From: Marinobacter salicampi
Lineage (GTDB): Bacteria > Pseudomonadota > Gammaproteobacteria > Pseudomonadales > Oleiphilaceae
DNA length: 64,000 nucleotides
Assembly: GCF_011074795.1 (NCBI RefSeq)
Contig: NZ_JAAMPF010000018.1
Location: 62,001 to 126,000, forward strand
Direction: 5' to 3'
Shown piece after piece: positions 54,728-63,903 of this stretch (position 1 is its first letter; the number at the start of each line of letters is the position of its first letter). A program made the position numbers and the translations under genes. Below the pieces are notes generated by a model that saw only the letters and a program-made list of their open reading frames with translations, had not been told where the DNA came from and did no database searches.

Positions 54728-56383
54728 TTACGCCCCGGAGACCAGTTGCCAGTGATCGCCCTCTGCCCGGGCCCGGCCGTCCTGTACCAGCTTGTTAAGA
54801 TGCGCCAGAAGGGAGCGGCTGGCGATGCCATGGATGGCGCTCGGCACGTCGTCGTAGACGTGGGGCGTCAGGTCAGCCAGTCGCGACGGTCCCTGGGCCT
54901 TCAGAGCCTCGACCACCTTGTGTTCCCGGGCCAGACGGTGGGTCGACAGATAGTCGATCACCGCATGGGCATGGCCCATCAGGAAGCCGTGGCCCGGGGC
55001 AATGTGGCGGATGTCTTCCTGCAGCAGCCTGTCGAGGGATTCAAGGTAGGCTTTCATATCGCCGTCCGGTGGGTTAATCACCACCGTGGAGCCCTGCATG
55101 ATGTGGTCCCCGGAAAACAGCAGCTGTTCATCCTCTAGCAGATAGCACAGGTGATTGGAGGCGTGCCCTGGTGTATGCAGCGCCCGGAGGCGCCCTGCAT
55201 CGGTTTCAACCTTGCTGCCATCCTGCAGGGTCTGGTCGGGCCGGAAGCTGCCATCCTGGGACGGCTCGTCGGGTCCTGCAATGCCCAGCAGGCGGGCTCC
55301 GGTCCGGGCCTGAAGGGGACCCGCCGCCGGCGAATGATCCCGGTGGGTATGGGTTACCAGTATTTGCTCAATACGGCCTCCGGTATATTCCAGTATGCGT
55401 TCCAGGTGGCCTTCGTCGGCGGGGCCCGGATCGATGACCGTAAAGCTGTCAGTGCCCAGAAGGTAGGTGTTGGTGCCTGGCCCGGTCATCATGCCGGCGT
55501 TGGGCGCTGTTAACCTCACCACGCCCGGGGCGATGGCAACCGGCTCACCGGTCCGGATGCTTGCCCGGGCCGAGCCAGAAGCGTTCGGGTCGAGCTTGCG
55601 TACTTCATCGTAGGCGGGTGCGCCGGGCTCCAGCATCTGCCGGCTGCCTGTACGATCCTGCGCCGGCCAGGGCTCGCTGGGGAAGGGCTCCGGTGGCTGG
55701 GCATGGGTATGGGCCAGCAGGGCGCTGGTGGTCCGGAACTCCGCCAAAATGCGCAAGGTCCTCAGGGTCGGGGAGCCAAACAGGCGCCGACCTTCGCGGT
55801 GATCCGCCAGGGCCTGGTCCGGTGAAAGCCAGACGTGTTCGATGGTTTCTACGCCGTCATGCTCCGGTACCTGGCCAGAGGGCGCCGCCGCCACAAAGAA
55901 GCGGGTATCGAAACGCCGGGGCGCACCGGGCGGCGTGATCCAGTGGCTAAGGTACGCCAGCCGGTCCAGTGGAAGCTTCAGGCGATGACGGCGGCACAGG
56001 TCCGCCAGCGGGACGTCGCCACAGCTGACGGCGTCGCGCTCACGGTGGATGTTGGGGTGGTTGGCACCTATCAGATGGCCCCCGGCATCCAGCGCCAGCA
56101 GAATACCGGCTTCCTCGAAACACTCTCTTATGGCCGCGATGAGATAGCCGGCCCCGCCGGAATCCAGGCCGAGCATGGCGCTGGCGGATTGGTCATCGTG
56201 GCCTTCCAGCCAGGGCAGGCAGTCCTGGTCGGCGGCGTCTACAGCCCCTCCCGGGAATACATAGAAACCGGGCAGGAAAACCGCGTCCCAGGTTCGCTGT
56301 AACAGCAGAACCTCAAGACCCTCGTTGGTGTCGCGGGTCAGAGCCAGGGTGGCGGCCGGTCTTATCTTGGTCTTTGGGTCCAC
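54728..56383 (-). CDS. Nudix hydrolase / metallo-beta-lactamase fusion
   Basis: 551 residues with two enzymes in one chain. The N-terminal Nudix domain (about 1-215) has FPGGAVD and a Nudix box AIRECFEEAGI, separated by the roughly 30-residue insertion typical of the NUDT19/CoA-type group. The C-terminal metallo-beta-lactamase domain (about 280-550) has THTHRDHS, HTPGHASNH, FSGDHIM and PGHG, ending in a LACTB2-like winged helix. The start is GTG 56383. It may handle acyl-CoA-related or nucleotide damage products; both activities are inferred. It is followed by a DUF2784 gene. Confidence 0.88.
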   Translation of the reverse strand: MDPKTKIRPAATLALTRDTNEGLEVLLLQRTWDAVFLPGFYVFPGGAVDAADQDCLPWLEGHDDQSASAMLGLDSGGAGYLIAAIRECFEEAGILLALDAGGHLIGANHPNIHRERDAVSCGDVPLADLCRRHRLKLPLDRLAYLSHWITPPGAPRRFDTRFFVAAAPSGQVPEHDGVETIEHVWLSPDQALADHREGRRLFGSPTLRTLRILAEFRTTSALLAHTHAQPPEPFPSEPWPAQDRTGSRQMLEPGAPAYDEVRKLDPNASGSARASIRTGEPVAIAPGVVRLTAPNAGMMTGPGTNTYLLGTDSFTVIDPGPADEGHLERILEYTGGRIEQILVTHTHRDHSPAAGPLQARTGARLLGIAGPDEPSQDGSFRPDQTLQDGSKVETDAGRLRALHTPGHASNHLCYLLEDEQLLFSGDHIMQGSTVVINPPDGDMKAYLESLDRLLQEDIRHIAPGHGFLMGHAHAVIDYLSTHRLAREHKVVEALKAQGPSRLADLTPHVYDDVPSAIHGIASRSLLAHLNKLVQDGRARAEGDHWQLVSGA

Positions 56384-56562
56384 AAGCGTTTCACTGTGCT
56401 GTTTGATGAAGTTTCAACATAGCGGAAAATCAAGCCTTCTGTCTGCCCCCGGATGGCTCAACAAATGCCTGAGATCGGGTTATCATTAGCGCATCCAGCT
56501 GTCAGCAGGCGTTCCTTGGGCTCTGCCCTGGCGCCCTTTTTATTCATCCTTCGAGTATCCCC

Positions 56563-56988
56563 ATGGCCCGTATCAAATTATCGTTCCCGGACGATGCCTT
56601 TACGTTCGTCACCGAAATGCCTGTCCGTATCAGTGACATCAATGGCGCCAACCATCTGGGTAATGATGCCCTGATCTCGATGCTGTCGGAAGCCAGGGCG
56701 CAATTCCTGGTCAGCCATGGCATCCAGGAGTCCGACCGCGACGGTACCGGTATCATTGTCACCGACCTGGCAACCATGTATCAGTCAGAATCGTTTTTTC
56801 CGGAAGTCCTGCGGTTTGAGGTGGGGCTCATGGATTTCAACCGCTACGGCGGCGACTTCGTGTTCCGGGTCAGCAAGGCGGAAAGCGGCCAGCCGGTGGC
56901 ACTGGCGAAATACGGCTTTGTGTTTTTCAACTATCTCAAAAAGCAGGTGGTGCCCATGCCTGACTCTTTCCGTTCACGCTTCGCCTGA
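56563..56988 (+). CDS. acyl-CoA thioesterase, 4HBT hotdog family
   Basis: A 141-residue single-hotdog thioesterase of the 4-hydroxybenzoyl-CoA/YbgC type. N-terminal strand VRISDINGANHLGNDALISML (read in two parts) contains the Asp at the usual catalytic position, and a long helix and five-strand sheet follow (LRFEVGLMDFNRYGGDFVFRV). It hydrolyses short or medium acyl-CoAs in the cytoplasm. ATG 56563 gives standard length, and its ribosome site is weak. It overlaps the convergent MATE gene by 15 bp. Confidence 0.82.
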   Translation: MARIKLSFPDDAFTFVTEMPVRISDINGANHLGNDALISMLSEARAQFLVSHGIQESDRDGTGIIVTDLATMYQSESFFPEVLRFEVGLMDFNRYGGDFVFRVSKAESGQPVALAKYGFVFFNYLKKQVVPMPDSFRSRFA

Positions 56989-58317
56989 GCGGCGCCTGGT
57001 GACGATCAGCCGCTCCATGCCATGGCGGTAGAAGCTGTAGGCCATGACTCCGGCCAGCAGGTTACCAATCAGGGCTCCGGTCATCAGGCCCTCAATGCCG
57101 GCCAGTTGCGCCCCGAGCCAGAGAAAAGGCAGAAAGCACAGGAACAGCCGCAGTAAAGACACCAGCAATGCCCGCAGGGCCAGCCCCAGGGCATTGCAGA
57201 TCGACACCATGAGCATGCAGACGCCAAGGCCGCTGTAGCTCAGCGGTACCCGCACCAGGTAGTCCCGAAGCACCGCCTGTACACTGGTGTCGGTACTGAA
57301 CAGCTGGGACACCAGCCCGGAGGCGATGAGCCACAGCAACCCCAGACAAAGCTGCCACAACACCACAAACCGAACCGCGATGCGGACCAGCTTACGGATG
57401 GTGGCAAGATCGCCGGCCCCGAGCAATCGGCCGATCATGGGTGGCAGGGACATGGTGAGGGCCAACACCACCACGATGGAGAAAAACTCCAGCCGGGTAC
57501 CAAGCCCCCAGGCGGCTACTGCTGCCGAGCCGAAACCGGCCACCATAGCGGTGGCAACCATGGCCGCCACCGGCGGCATCAGTTGGCTCACCATGGCCGG
57601 CGCCATGATGCCGTTAAGCTGGCCCAGGGCCCTGGCAAGAGCCAGTTGGGAGAAGTCGAAACGAATCCAGCCGTTACGCCGCAGCCGGGGGTAGACAAAG
57701 GCACAGCCAAGGCCGAATGAGGTCACCGTGGCCCAGCCAGCGCCCGGCAGTCCCCAGCCAAAAACGAATATGTACAGCGGGTCCAGTGCGATATTGAGCA
57801 GGCTGGTGGCCACCATGACGTAGCCGGGGGTCCGGGTATCGCCATGGGAGCGGCAGACGCTGTAGCCAAAATACAGCATGGCCCCGGTCCATGCCGACAA
57901 CAGCCAGGGAATCCAGTAGCTGCGAATCAACGGCAGTAGCTCGGGCTCGGCCCCCAGCATTGCCATGGTCCAGTCCCTGAGCAACCACATGACAATGGCA
58001 AGGGCCAGGACCAGAATACCCCCGACACAGACCACCAGACCGCCGAGGCGCTCGGCCCGACGCTCATCCCCGGCCCCAAGGGTGCGGGACACGATGGCAG
58101 TGGTCGCGATGCCAAGGCCGACCTGGAGGCCGATCACCAGCTGCTGCATGGGCAGGGTAAACCCCAGCGCGGCCAGGGGGTCCTTGCCCAGTTGGCCGAT
58201 AAATGCACTGTCCGCCAGTTGGAAGCTCATCAGCGCCAGCACCCCGAACAGCATCGGCCAGGTCATGGCGGCGAGCTGGCGCGCCAGGCTGGTGTGCGGG
58301 TCTATGACGTTACTCAC
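56974..58317 (-). CDS. MATE-family efflux transporter
   Basis: 447 residues with 12 helices in two pseudo-symmetric halves (FQLADSAFIGQLGKDPLAALGF in the first and WGLGTRLEFFSIVVVLALTMSL in the second). It resembles the NorM/DinF-type Na+- or H+-coupled drug exporters. The start is GTG 58317 with only a weak ribosome site. Its 3' end overlaps the convergent thioesterase by 15 bp. Confidence 0.9.
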   Translation of the reverse strand: MSNVIDPHTSLARQLAAMTWPMLFGVLALMSFQLADSAFIGQLGKDPLAALGFTLPMQQLVIGLQVGLGIATTAIVSRTLGAGDERRAERLGGLVVCVGGILVLALAIVMWLLRDWTMAMLGAEPELLPLIRSYWIPWLLSAWTGAMLYFGYSVCRSHGDTRTPGYVMVATSLLNIALDPLYIFVFGWGLPGAGWATVTSFGLGCAFVYPRLRRNGWIRFDFSQLALARALGQLNGIMAPAMVSQLMPPVAAMVATAMVAGFGSAAVAAWGLGTRLEFFSIVVVLALTMSLPPMIGRLLGAGDLATIRKLVRIAVRFVVLWQLCLGLLWLIASGLVSQLFSTDTSVQAVLRDYLVRVPLSYSGLGVCMLMVSICNALGLALRALLVSLLRLFLCFLPFLWLGAQLAGIEGLMTGALIGNLLAGVMAYSFYRHGMERLIVTRRRSGEA

Positions 58318-58451
58318 GGGTCAGGCTGGCCTTGCGGTCTGGATCGGGCTGGGGAGTTTACCAGAGTGGTTCCGGGCGCAGGAAATGCCGCCCGATGGTC
58401 CGATTATGCTCAGCCGTTCTCAAGACTCTCCGGCGACTGCACAGTCGGCGC

Positions 58452-58952
58452 TCAGGAAAGCGCTTTCAGGGCCGCGTTGTAGTCAGGCTCATTCTTGATC
58501 TCGCTGACGAGCTCGCTGTGCAACACGTTGTCTGCTTCATCGAGCACCACCACCGCGCGGGCGCAAAGTCCAGCCAGGGGTCCGCTCTGAATAGCGATGC
58601 CGTAGTCTTGCTGGAAGCTGTAGTTGCGAAACGTGGACAGGGTGATTACGTTCTTGAGGCCTTCGGCGCCGCAGAAACGGCCGGCGGCAAAAGGCAGGTC
58701 TCCGGATATTACCAGCACCACGGTGTTGTCCAGGCTGCCGGCTTTTTCGTTGAACTTGCGTGTAGAAGCGGCGCAGACGCCGGTATCAATGCTGGGAATG
58801 ATGTTCAGTATTTTGCGCTTGCCGGCGTATTCCGCCAGGGTCACCTCTTCCAGGCTCTGGTTGGTCAGAACAAACGGTGCTGCCTTCTCGCCCGGGGCGG
58901 GGAAGGTGCCGCTGATTTCTATGGGGTTTCCGTCAAGTGTGACCTGGCTCAT
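58452..58952 (-). CDS. tpx: thiol peroxidase Tpx (copy 2)
   Basis: 166 residues, the second Tpx in the window. Peroxidatic Cys60 is in PSIDTGVC and resolving Cys94 in GRFCGAEGL, the same numbering as copy 1. It lacks copy 1's additional Cys81 (VLVISGD here). It reduces hydroperoxides, probably with thioredoxin. The ribosome site AAGGAG is strong. Sequence by eye is about half identical to copy 1, so the duplication is old or one copy came by transfer. Confidence 0.95.
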   Translation of the reverse strand: MSQVTLDGNPIEISGTFPAPGEKAAPFVLTNQSLEEVTLAEYAGKRKILNIIPSIDTGVCAASTRKFNEKAGSLDNTVVLVISGDLPFAAGRFCGAEGLKNVITLSTFRNYSFQQDYGIAIQSGPLAGLCARAVVVLDEADNVLHSELVSEIKNEPDYNAALKALS

Positions 58953-59120
58953 CCGGCAATCTCCTTGGTTGGTTCAATCTTCTTGGTTTCAGGGTAGTAC
59001 AGACGGGACACTACTGTGTTGTGGTCGATAACAGTGGCTAAGTCATGGCTATACGACCATGGTGGCGAAGTCAGCCACTTCTGAATCCAGAATGGGCTGG
59101 GTGGCGCTGATTGGCAGGGT

Positions 59121-60341
59121 TCAGCCCTGCGTCGCGGGCAGCGGCTCGAAGTCCGGGGCCGGATAGCGCTGGACCAGCACAAGGTAGGTCAGCAGGGCCC
59201 CGAGGCCACAACCGGCAATGACCGAGGCCATGACCAGGGAGGTGCCGGTGTGCATATGACCGACCAGCATGCCGATCAGGGCGGCAAAAGTCATCTGGAC
59301 AAAGCCGAACAGGGCTGACGCTGATCCTGCCATATGGGGGAAGTTGGCCAACGCCCCGGCCATGGTCTGGGGTAGCACCATCCCGACCCCGGCCATAAAC
59401 ACGGTCTGCGGCACCATCACCGCCGTGATATGGAACATCTCAGCCGCAGCCAGTGCTGCCATCAGCGCCCCGGATGCCGCGCAGATACCTATCCCCAGCA
59501 GCAGAATACGGTCCGGTGCCTGATAGCGCCCAAGCCTGACCGCAACCAGATTGCCCCCTATATAGCCGGCAACCATAGCGGCGAAATAAAACCCGAAGAA
59601 CTCGGGCCTGACCCCCATGAAATCGATCAGTACAAAGGATGAACCCGACAGGAAGGCAAACAGGCCCGAGAAAACCAGGGCATTGGTCAGGGTATAGCCC
59701 AGAAAGCTTTTGTCGCGGGCGATGGCGCTGTAGTTGGTCCACAGGCTGCCCAGGCGCAGGGATTGGCGGTGCTTCGGTGCCATCGGCTCAGGTATGCCAA
59801 AGGCAACCACCACGGCCATCACCAGGGCATAGCCGCCTAGGGCGAGGAAAATGGCGGGCCAGCCGAATCCGGTCAGCAGCAACCCTCCTATGGACGGGGC
59901 AACGGCGGGCGCCAGGGCCATGATACTGGCCAGAATGGCCATGATGCGGGCCGCTTCCCGAGGCGTGTAAATGTCCCGGATGGCGGCCCGCCCGAGCACC
60001 GGCCCGGCGGAGCCGCCCAGGGCCTGCAGGAAACGGCAGAGAATGAGGGTCTCAATATCTGTGGCCAGGGCGCAGCCGATGCTGGCAGCCGCAAACAGGA
60101 CAAAACCCCCGATCATGATGGGCTTGCGCCCGAACCGGTCGGCCAGAGGGCCGCAGACCAGTTGCGCCAGGGCCAGGCCTGCCATGTAGCTACTCAGGGT
60201 GAGCTGGACCTGATTGGTGCCGGCGTTGAGCATGGCGCCCATGGAGGGCAGGGCAGGCAGGTACATGTCCGTTGCCAGCGGACCCAGCGCCACGGCCGCG
60301 GCGAGCAAGATGGTGGTCCAGACACTGGTGAGGGCAAGCAT
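59121..60341 (-). CDS. Bcr/CflA-family MFS drug efflux transporter
   Basis: 406 residues, 12 helices of the major facilitator superfamily. The Bcr/CflA motifs are LGPLATDMYLPALPSM at the first helix, GPLADRFGRKP (motif A) and ALGGSAGPVLGRAAIRDI. It exports hydrophobic drugs such as bicyclomycin or chloramphenicol in known relatives. ATG 60341 with AGGA is preferred to TTG 60347. The LysR gene upstream on the same strand (60446-61348) may regulate it. Confidence 0.92.
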   Translation of the reverse strand: MLALTSVWTTILLAAAVALGPLATDMYLPALPSMGAMLNAGTNQVQLTLSSYMAGLALAQLVCGPLADRFGRKPIMIGGFVLFAAASIGCALATDIETLILCRFLQALGGSAGPVLGRAAIRDIYTPREAARIMAILASIMALAPAVAPSIGGLLLTGFGWPAIFLALGGYALVMAVVVAFGIPEPMAPKHRQSLRLGSLWTNYSAIARDKSFLGYTLTNALVFSGLFAFLSGSSFVLIDFMGVRPEFFGFYFAAMVAGYIGGNLVAVRLGRYQAPDRILLLGIGICAASGALMAALAAAEMFHITAVMVPQTVFMAGVGMVLPQTMAGALANFPHMAGSASALFGFVQMTFAALIGMLVGHMHTGTSLVMASVIAGCGLGALLTYLVLVQRYPAPDFEPLPATQG

Positions 60342-60445
60342 GAACAATCCTGTTCGTAAGTTAGCTAAGGATGTTCATTGTACGCCTGCAATCGGGGAAG
60401 ATAAGGGCTCGCCAGCTCATACCATTGATGACGAAAACTAATAGG

Positions 60446-61348
60446 TCAGGCGTCGCAGGCTTCGGCGACTTCCACCAGCATCCGCCGCAACCATCGGTGG
60501 GCCGGGTCGTTCTGGTTGCGATGATGCCAGAGCATGAGAAGGGAAAACGGCTTGTGCCGGAACGGCAAAGCACAGCGCCCGAAGCCTTTCAACAGATGGT
60601 CACCCATGCGCGAGGGGGCGGTGGCCAGCAGATCGCTGTCGCGCAGGAAACCGGGTAGCCCGGAAAAGTTGGACACGGTAATCACGCTGTTACGGCTCAG
60701 CCCCAGGGCCTGAAGCGAGCCTTCAAGGGCCATTCGCTCGCCGGCACTGAACAGAATGCCAATGTGGCGGCTGCGAAGATACTCAGCCAGATTCCGGGGC
60801 GCTTGCCGCTGGTCGGCATCAAAAAAAACTTCCATGTGATCGTCCAGCAGGCGCTTCTGCAGTATATCGCTGGCGTCCGGTGGGTGAGGTGAAATGATGA
60901 GATCGCAGACATCCTTGCGCAGCATGTCGGCCGAGGGAATGCCCGAGGGCATGACATGGAGATGGATGCCCGGCGCGGCGGTCACCAGACGCGCCATCAG
61001 CGGTGGCAGCAGAAGGTCCCGCTGGTAATCGTTGGCGGCGACGGTGAACGTGAACTCCGCTTGCTTAGGGGAAAACGGCGGGCCGGCTGAAAGCGTTCGC
61101 AGGTCATCCAGTATCTGCCGCACATGGGGGCCCATCTGGACCGCATAACGGGTCGCGGCAATACCGCGCCCCGATTTGACGAAAAGCGGATCACCCAGGA
61201 TCTTGCGAAGACGCTCCAGGGTGTGGCTGACGGCGGACTGGCTGACCCCAAGGCGAACGGCGGCCGCCGAGACACTGCCTTCATCGAGAACGGTGATAAA
61301 GACCGACAGCGCCCGCACATCCAGATTTAAAACATCATGACTGTTCAT
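60446..61348 (-). CDS. LysR-type transcriptional regulator
   Basis: 300 residues. An N-terminal helix-turn-helix (LSVFITVLDEGSVSAAAVRL then GVSQSAVSHTLERLR) and a two-lobed effector domain (about 90-295, beginning FTFTVAANDYQRDLLLPPL). The style resembles the NodD/PcpR-like group. It lies on the same strand as the exporter at 59121, with 104 bp between them. Unlike most LysR genes it is not divergent from its likely target. The function is inferred from context only. Confidence 0.9.
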   Translation of the reverse strand: MNSHDVLNLDVRALSVFITVLDEGSVSAAAVRLGVSQSAVSHTLERLRKILGDPLFVKSGRGIAATRYAVQMGPHVRQILDDLRTLSAGPPFSPKQAEFTFTVAANDYQRDLLLPPLMARLVTAAPGIHLHVMPSGIPSADMLRKDVCDLIISPHPPDASDILQKRLLDDHMEVFFDADQRQAPRNLAEYLRSRHIGILFSAGERMALEGSLQALGLSRNSVITVSNFSGLPGFLRDSDLLATAPSRMGDHLLKGFGRCALPFRHKPFSLLMLWHHRNQNDPAHRWLRRMLVEVAEACDA

Positions 61349-61424
61349 GAATCCAGTCTAGGGCTTTCGGGGCTGTGTCACCACAGCTGACCGGTAAAGT
61401 TTTCCTGTCACTCAGGCAGAGACC

Positions 61425-62603
61425 TCAGGCGGAAGCGCGCTTAGGTATCTGCCGGCCGGAGCGGGCAGCCAGCCAGTCTGCCATTTCAACCCAACTGGCC
61501 CGTGGCGCATTGCTGCCAGCCAGAATGCCCATGTGGCCGCCGGGGATAACCCGGAAGGTTTTGTCCCTGGAGCTGACATGATCCATCACCCGGCGTGCTG
61601 CATCCGGAGTCACCATGGTATCGCTGTCCCCGGCGATAGCCAGCAGATTGGCGTTGACGTTTTCCAGGTGGGCATAGTCGTCCCCCACCTGGATCTTGCC
61701 CCGCGACAGTTGATTGCCCAGCCATACCCGGACCATGGTGTCCTGAACAATACCCCCCGGGTAGGCCACCATGCGATCGAGAAACGCAGACGTGGTGGCA
61801 TGGCTGGTAACAAACTCACGGTCGCTCAGGCGTACCACCAGCTCCCAGTAACCCGCCAGACTACCGATCGGATTGGTCAGTTTGAACCCGATGGTGTTGA
61901 GCCAGCCCGGTGAATGAAACCAGTCGGGACGCATGTCATGGAGTAGCAGTCCGGTGCGTCTGTGGACCGCCCTCGCCAATTTGTCGAAGCCTTGGGACAT
62001 CAGCCCCATCAGCCCGGAGGCATGAGTGTCGATGGGTGAGCCAAGAATAATGGCATTGCGGATATGCTGATCCCGGCTCAGGGCTGCGTAAAACAGCGTG
62101 AACATGCCGCCCAGACTCCAGCCGTGCAGGGATAGCGCAGGCTCACCACTGTGGGCGCGGACCCGGTCCAGGTACTGGGGCAGCAACTCGGCAACGTAAG
62201 TATGAAGATTGTAATGACTGTGGTCGCGGGTAGGGGTTCCCCAGTCGATCAGGTAGACCTCGAAGCCCCGGGCGCGCAGGTAGCGTACCAGCGAGCGCTG
62301 GGGAAACAGGTCGTAGATCAGCATGTTGATCGCAAGAGGAGGAACGATGACGATGGGCGTCAGATAGGTGCCTGCCTCAACCGGGATCATCTCGCCGTCG
62401 AACTCGATGGTAGCGTCCAGAAAAGGTGGGTAGTAGCGCAGGCTTACCAGCGAGTCCCGGTGTATGACCTCAAAAGGGGTCTGGCCAGCCTGGACAAGTG
62501 AGGCTGCGCGGAACACCCGGTCAAAGGCATTTCCGGTATAGTTGCGAACCTGGTGTGAGACTGCCCGGCTTTGCCGGATAGCCGACTGGATCAGACTGGC
62601 CAT
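61425..62603 (-). CDS. PHA-synthase-like alpha/beta hydrolase with Ser nucleophile
   Basis: 392 residues of the PhaC-like alpha/beta hydrolase group. VIVPPLAINMLIYDLFP and YLIDWGTPTRDHSHYNL are typical PHA-synthase stretches. The elbow, however, is HGWSLGG, with Ser163 where PhaC enzymes have Cys. Asp in AGDSDTMVTP and His in PGGHMG complete a triad. It may act as an acyltransferase or lipase rather than a polymerase. The frame reaches 62720, but ATG 62603 with AAGGG is preferred. Confidence 0.8.
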   Translation of the reverse strand: MASLIQSAIRQSRAVSHQVRNYTGNAFDRVFRAASLVQAGQTPFEVIHRDSLVSLRYYPPFLDATIEFDGEMIPVEAGTYLTPIVIVPPLAINMLIYDLFPQRSLVRYLRARGFEVYLIDWGTPTRDHSHYNLHTYVAELLPQYLDRVRAHSGEPALSLHGWSLGGMFTLFYAALSRDQHIRNAIILGSPIDTHASGLMGLMSQGFDKLARAVHRRTGLLLHDMRPDWFHSPGWLNTIGFKLTNPIGSLAGYWELVVRLSDREFVTSHATTSAFLDRMVAYPGGIVQDTMVRVWLGNQLSRGKIQVGDDYAHLENVNANLLAIAGDSDTMVTPDAARRVMDHVSSRDKTFRVIPGGHMGILAGSNAPRASWVEMADWLAARSGRQIPKRASA

Positions 62604-62805
62604 GGGAATCCCTTGCGGTTTGCTTGTGGTTGGCTTGCGGTGTGAATCTGTTTGCGATGCTAACAGTATAGGGCCCGTACCGGTCGTTGCAGTGGCGAAG
62701 GTGTCACAGGCCCGGGGCAATTAGGTCAGTCGGTAGCTGCCCACCGGGCTCAAGCATTGGTATGATCGACCTCTACGAATGCCCAATAATAACTGGATGT
62801 ATAAC

Positions 62806-63699
62806 ATGCTCAGCTTTCTTCCCCCGCCAGTACTTGGTGTCATCGCTTCGATACTTCTGGCCATCAATACCCTGTTCTGGTGTGTGCTTCTGTACATACC
62901 TGCACTGCTCAAGCTTGCCATACCCCATACCGGGTTCCGCGTGCGCTGTACCCGGGTGATTATCTGGATTTCCGAATCCTGGGTAGCATGCAACACCGGC
63001 TGGATGAAGCTGACCCAGGATACCCGCTGGCGGGTTGAGGGTGACGACCAGCTCAAACGTGAGGGCTGGTATCTGGTGCTGAGCAATCACCAGAGCTGGG
63101 CGGACATCTTTGCCATGCAGCGGGTATTCAACCGCAAGGCGCCCTTTCTGAAATTCTTTCTCAAGCGTGAGCTGATCTGGGTGCCGGTCATCGGCCTGGC
63201 CTGGTGGGGCCTCGACTTCCCGTTCATGAAGCGCTACAGCCGCGAGTACCTGATTAAGCATCCGGAAAAACGGGGTGAGGATTTAAGGTCGACCCGACGG
63301 GCCTGTGAAAAATTTCGCTATACCCCCGTAAGCGTGATGGTGTTCGTGGAGGGAACCCGGTTCAGCCAGGTCAAGCACGACCAGCAGAAGTCGCCCTACA
63401 AGCATCTGCTTGCCCCCAAGGCAGGCGGGGTCTCATTCGTGCTGGATGCCATGGGGAACTCCATGCAGACCCTGGTGGACGTGACCATCGCTTACCCGGG
63501 TGGCGCGCCCGGCTTCTGGGATTTTCTGTGTGGCAGGGTCAAGGAAGTGGACATGATCATCGAAACCGTGACCATTCCTGAGGACCTGAAAGGCCGGGAC
63601 TACGCCACCGATCCTGAGTTCAGGCGCAAGGTGAAGCAATGGCTGGGCGAGCAGTGGCGGAACAAGGACCTGAAACTGGAAAAGCTGCTGAACGACTGA
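62806..63699 (+). CDS. YihG-type membrane acyltransferase (LPLAT family)
   Basis: 297 residues. An N-terminal membrane helix pair (about 1-45) precedes a lysophospholipid acyltransferase domain with NHQSWAD (HX4D), LDFPFMKRYSREYL, VFVEGTRFS and an APKAGGVSFVLDAMG segment. It matches E. coli YihG in order and spacing along nearly the whole length. YihG-like enzymes acylate lysophosphatidic acid. The frame opens at 62779 and ATG 62797 is also possible; 62806 puts the membrane helices at the N-terminus. Convergent with the following small gene, whose stop directly abuts its stop. Confidence 0.92.
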   Translation: MLSFLPPPVLGVIASILLAINTLFWCVLLYIPALLKLAIPHTGFRVRCTRVIIWISESWVACNTGWMKLTQDTRWRVEGDDQLKREGWYLVLSNHQSWADIFAMQRVFNRKAPFLKFFLKRELIWVPVIGLAWWGLDFPFMKRYSREYLIKHPEKRGEDLRSTRRACEKFRYTPVSVMVFVEGTRFSQVKHDQQKSPYKHLLAPKAGGVSFVLDAMGNSMQTLVDVTIAYPGGAPGFWDFLCGRVKEVDMIIETVTIPEDLKGRDYATDPEFRRKVKQWLGEQWRNKDLKLEKLLND

Positions 63700-63903
63700 T
63701 CAGGGTGTGTCGGACTCCGAAGGATCAACCTCATCCGGGTGTTCCTTGCGGAACCGCTCCCACTCCTCCCAGTCATGGGGCGTGCCGGCGTGGGGCCGCT
63801 TGAGATGCCGGGCATGTTCAAGGGCATTCTTTCTCAGGCTGTGATCGGGCTCCTCGTCTTCCTTGTCGAAGCCGTACTTCTTCATAAACTCATCAGGGCG
63901 CAT
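63700..63903 (-). CDS. small acidic hypothetical protein
   Basis: 67 residues, strongly charged (EDEEPDHSLRKNALEHARHL, then WEEWERFRKEHPDEVD), no signal peptide or membrane segment. Its ATG at 63903 has CAGGAG at 6-7 nt, and its stop abuts the acyltransferase stop without overlap, so it is probably real. No family is recognised. About 97 bp remain to the window end, with no feature seen. Confidence 0.65.
   Translation of the reverse strand: MRPDEFMKKYGFDKEDEEPDHSLRKNALEHARHLKRPHAGTPHDWEEWERFRKEHPDEVDPSESDTP

Noticed and set aside
59114-59130. GCAGGG/CCCTGC hairpin at the end of the Bcr-type exporter gene
   Set aside because: It overlaps the coding end and has no T tract; could easily be chance at this GC content.
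58949-59182. 77-codon minus-strand frame between the Bcr-type exporter and tpx copy 2
   Set aside because: It overlaps the exporter end, is Arg/Ser/Pro rich and has no conserved pattern.
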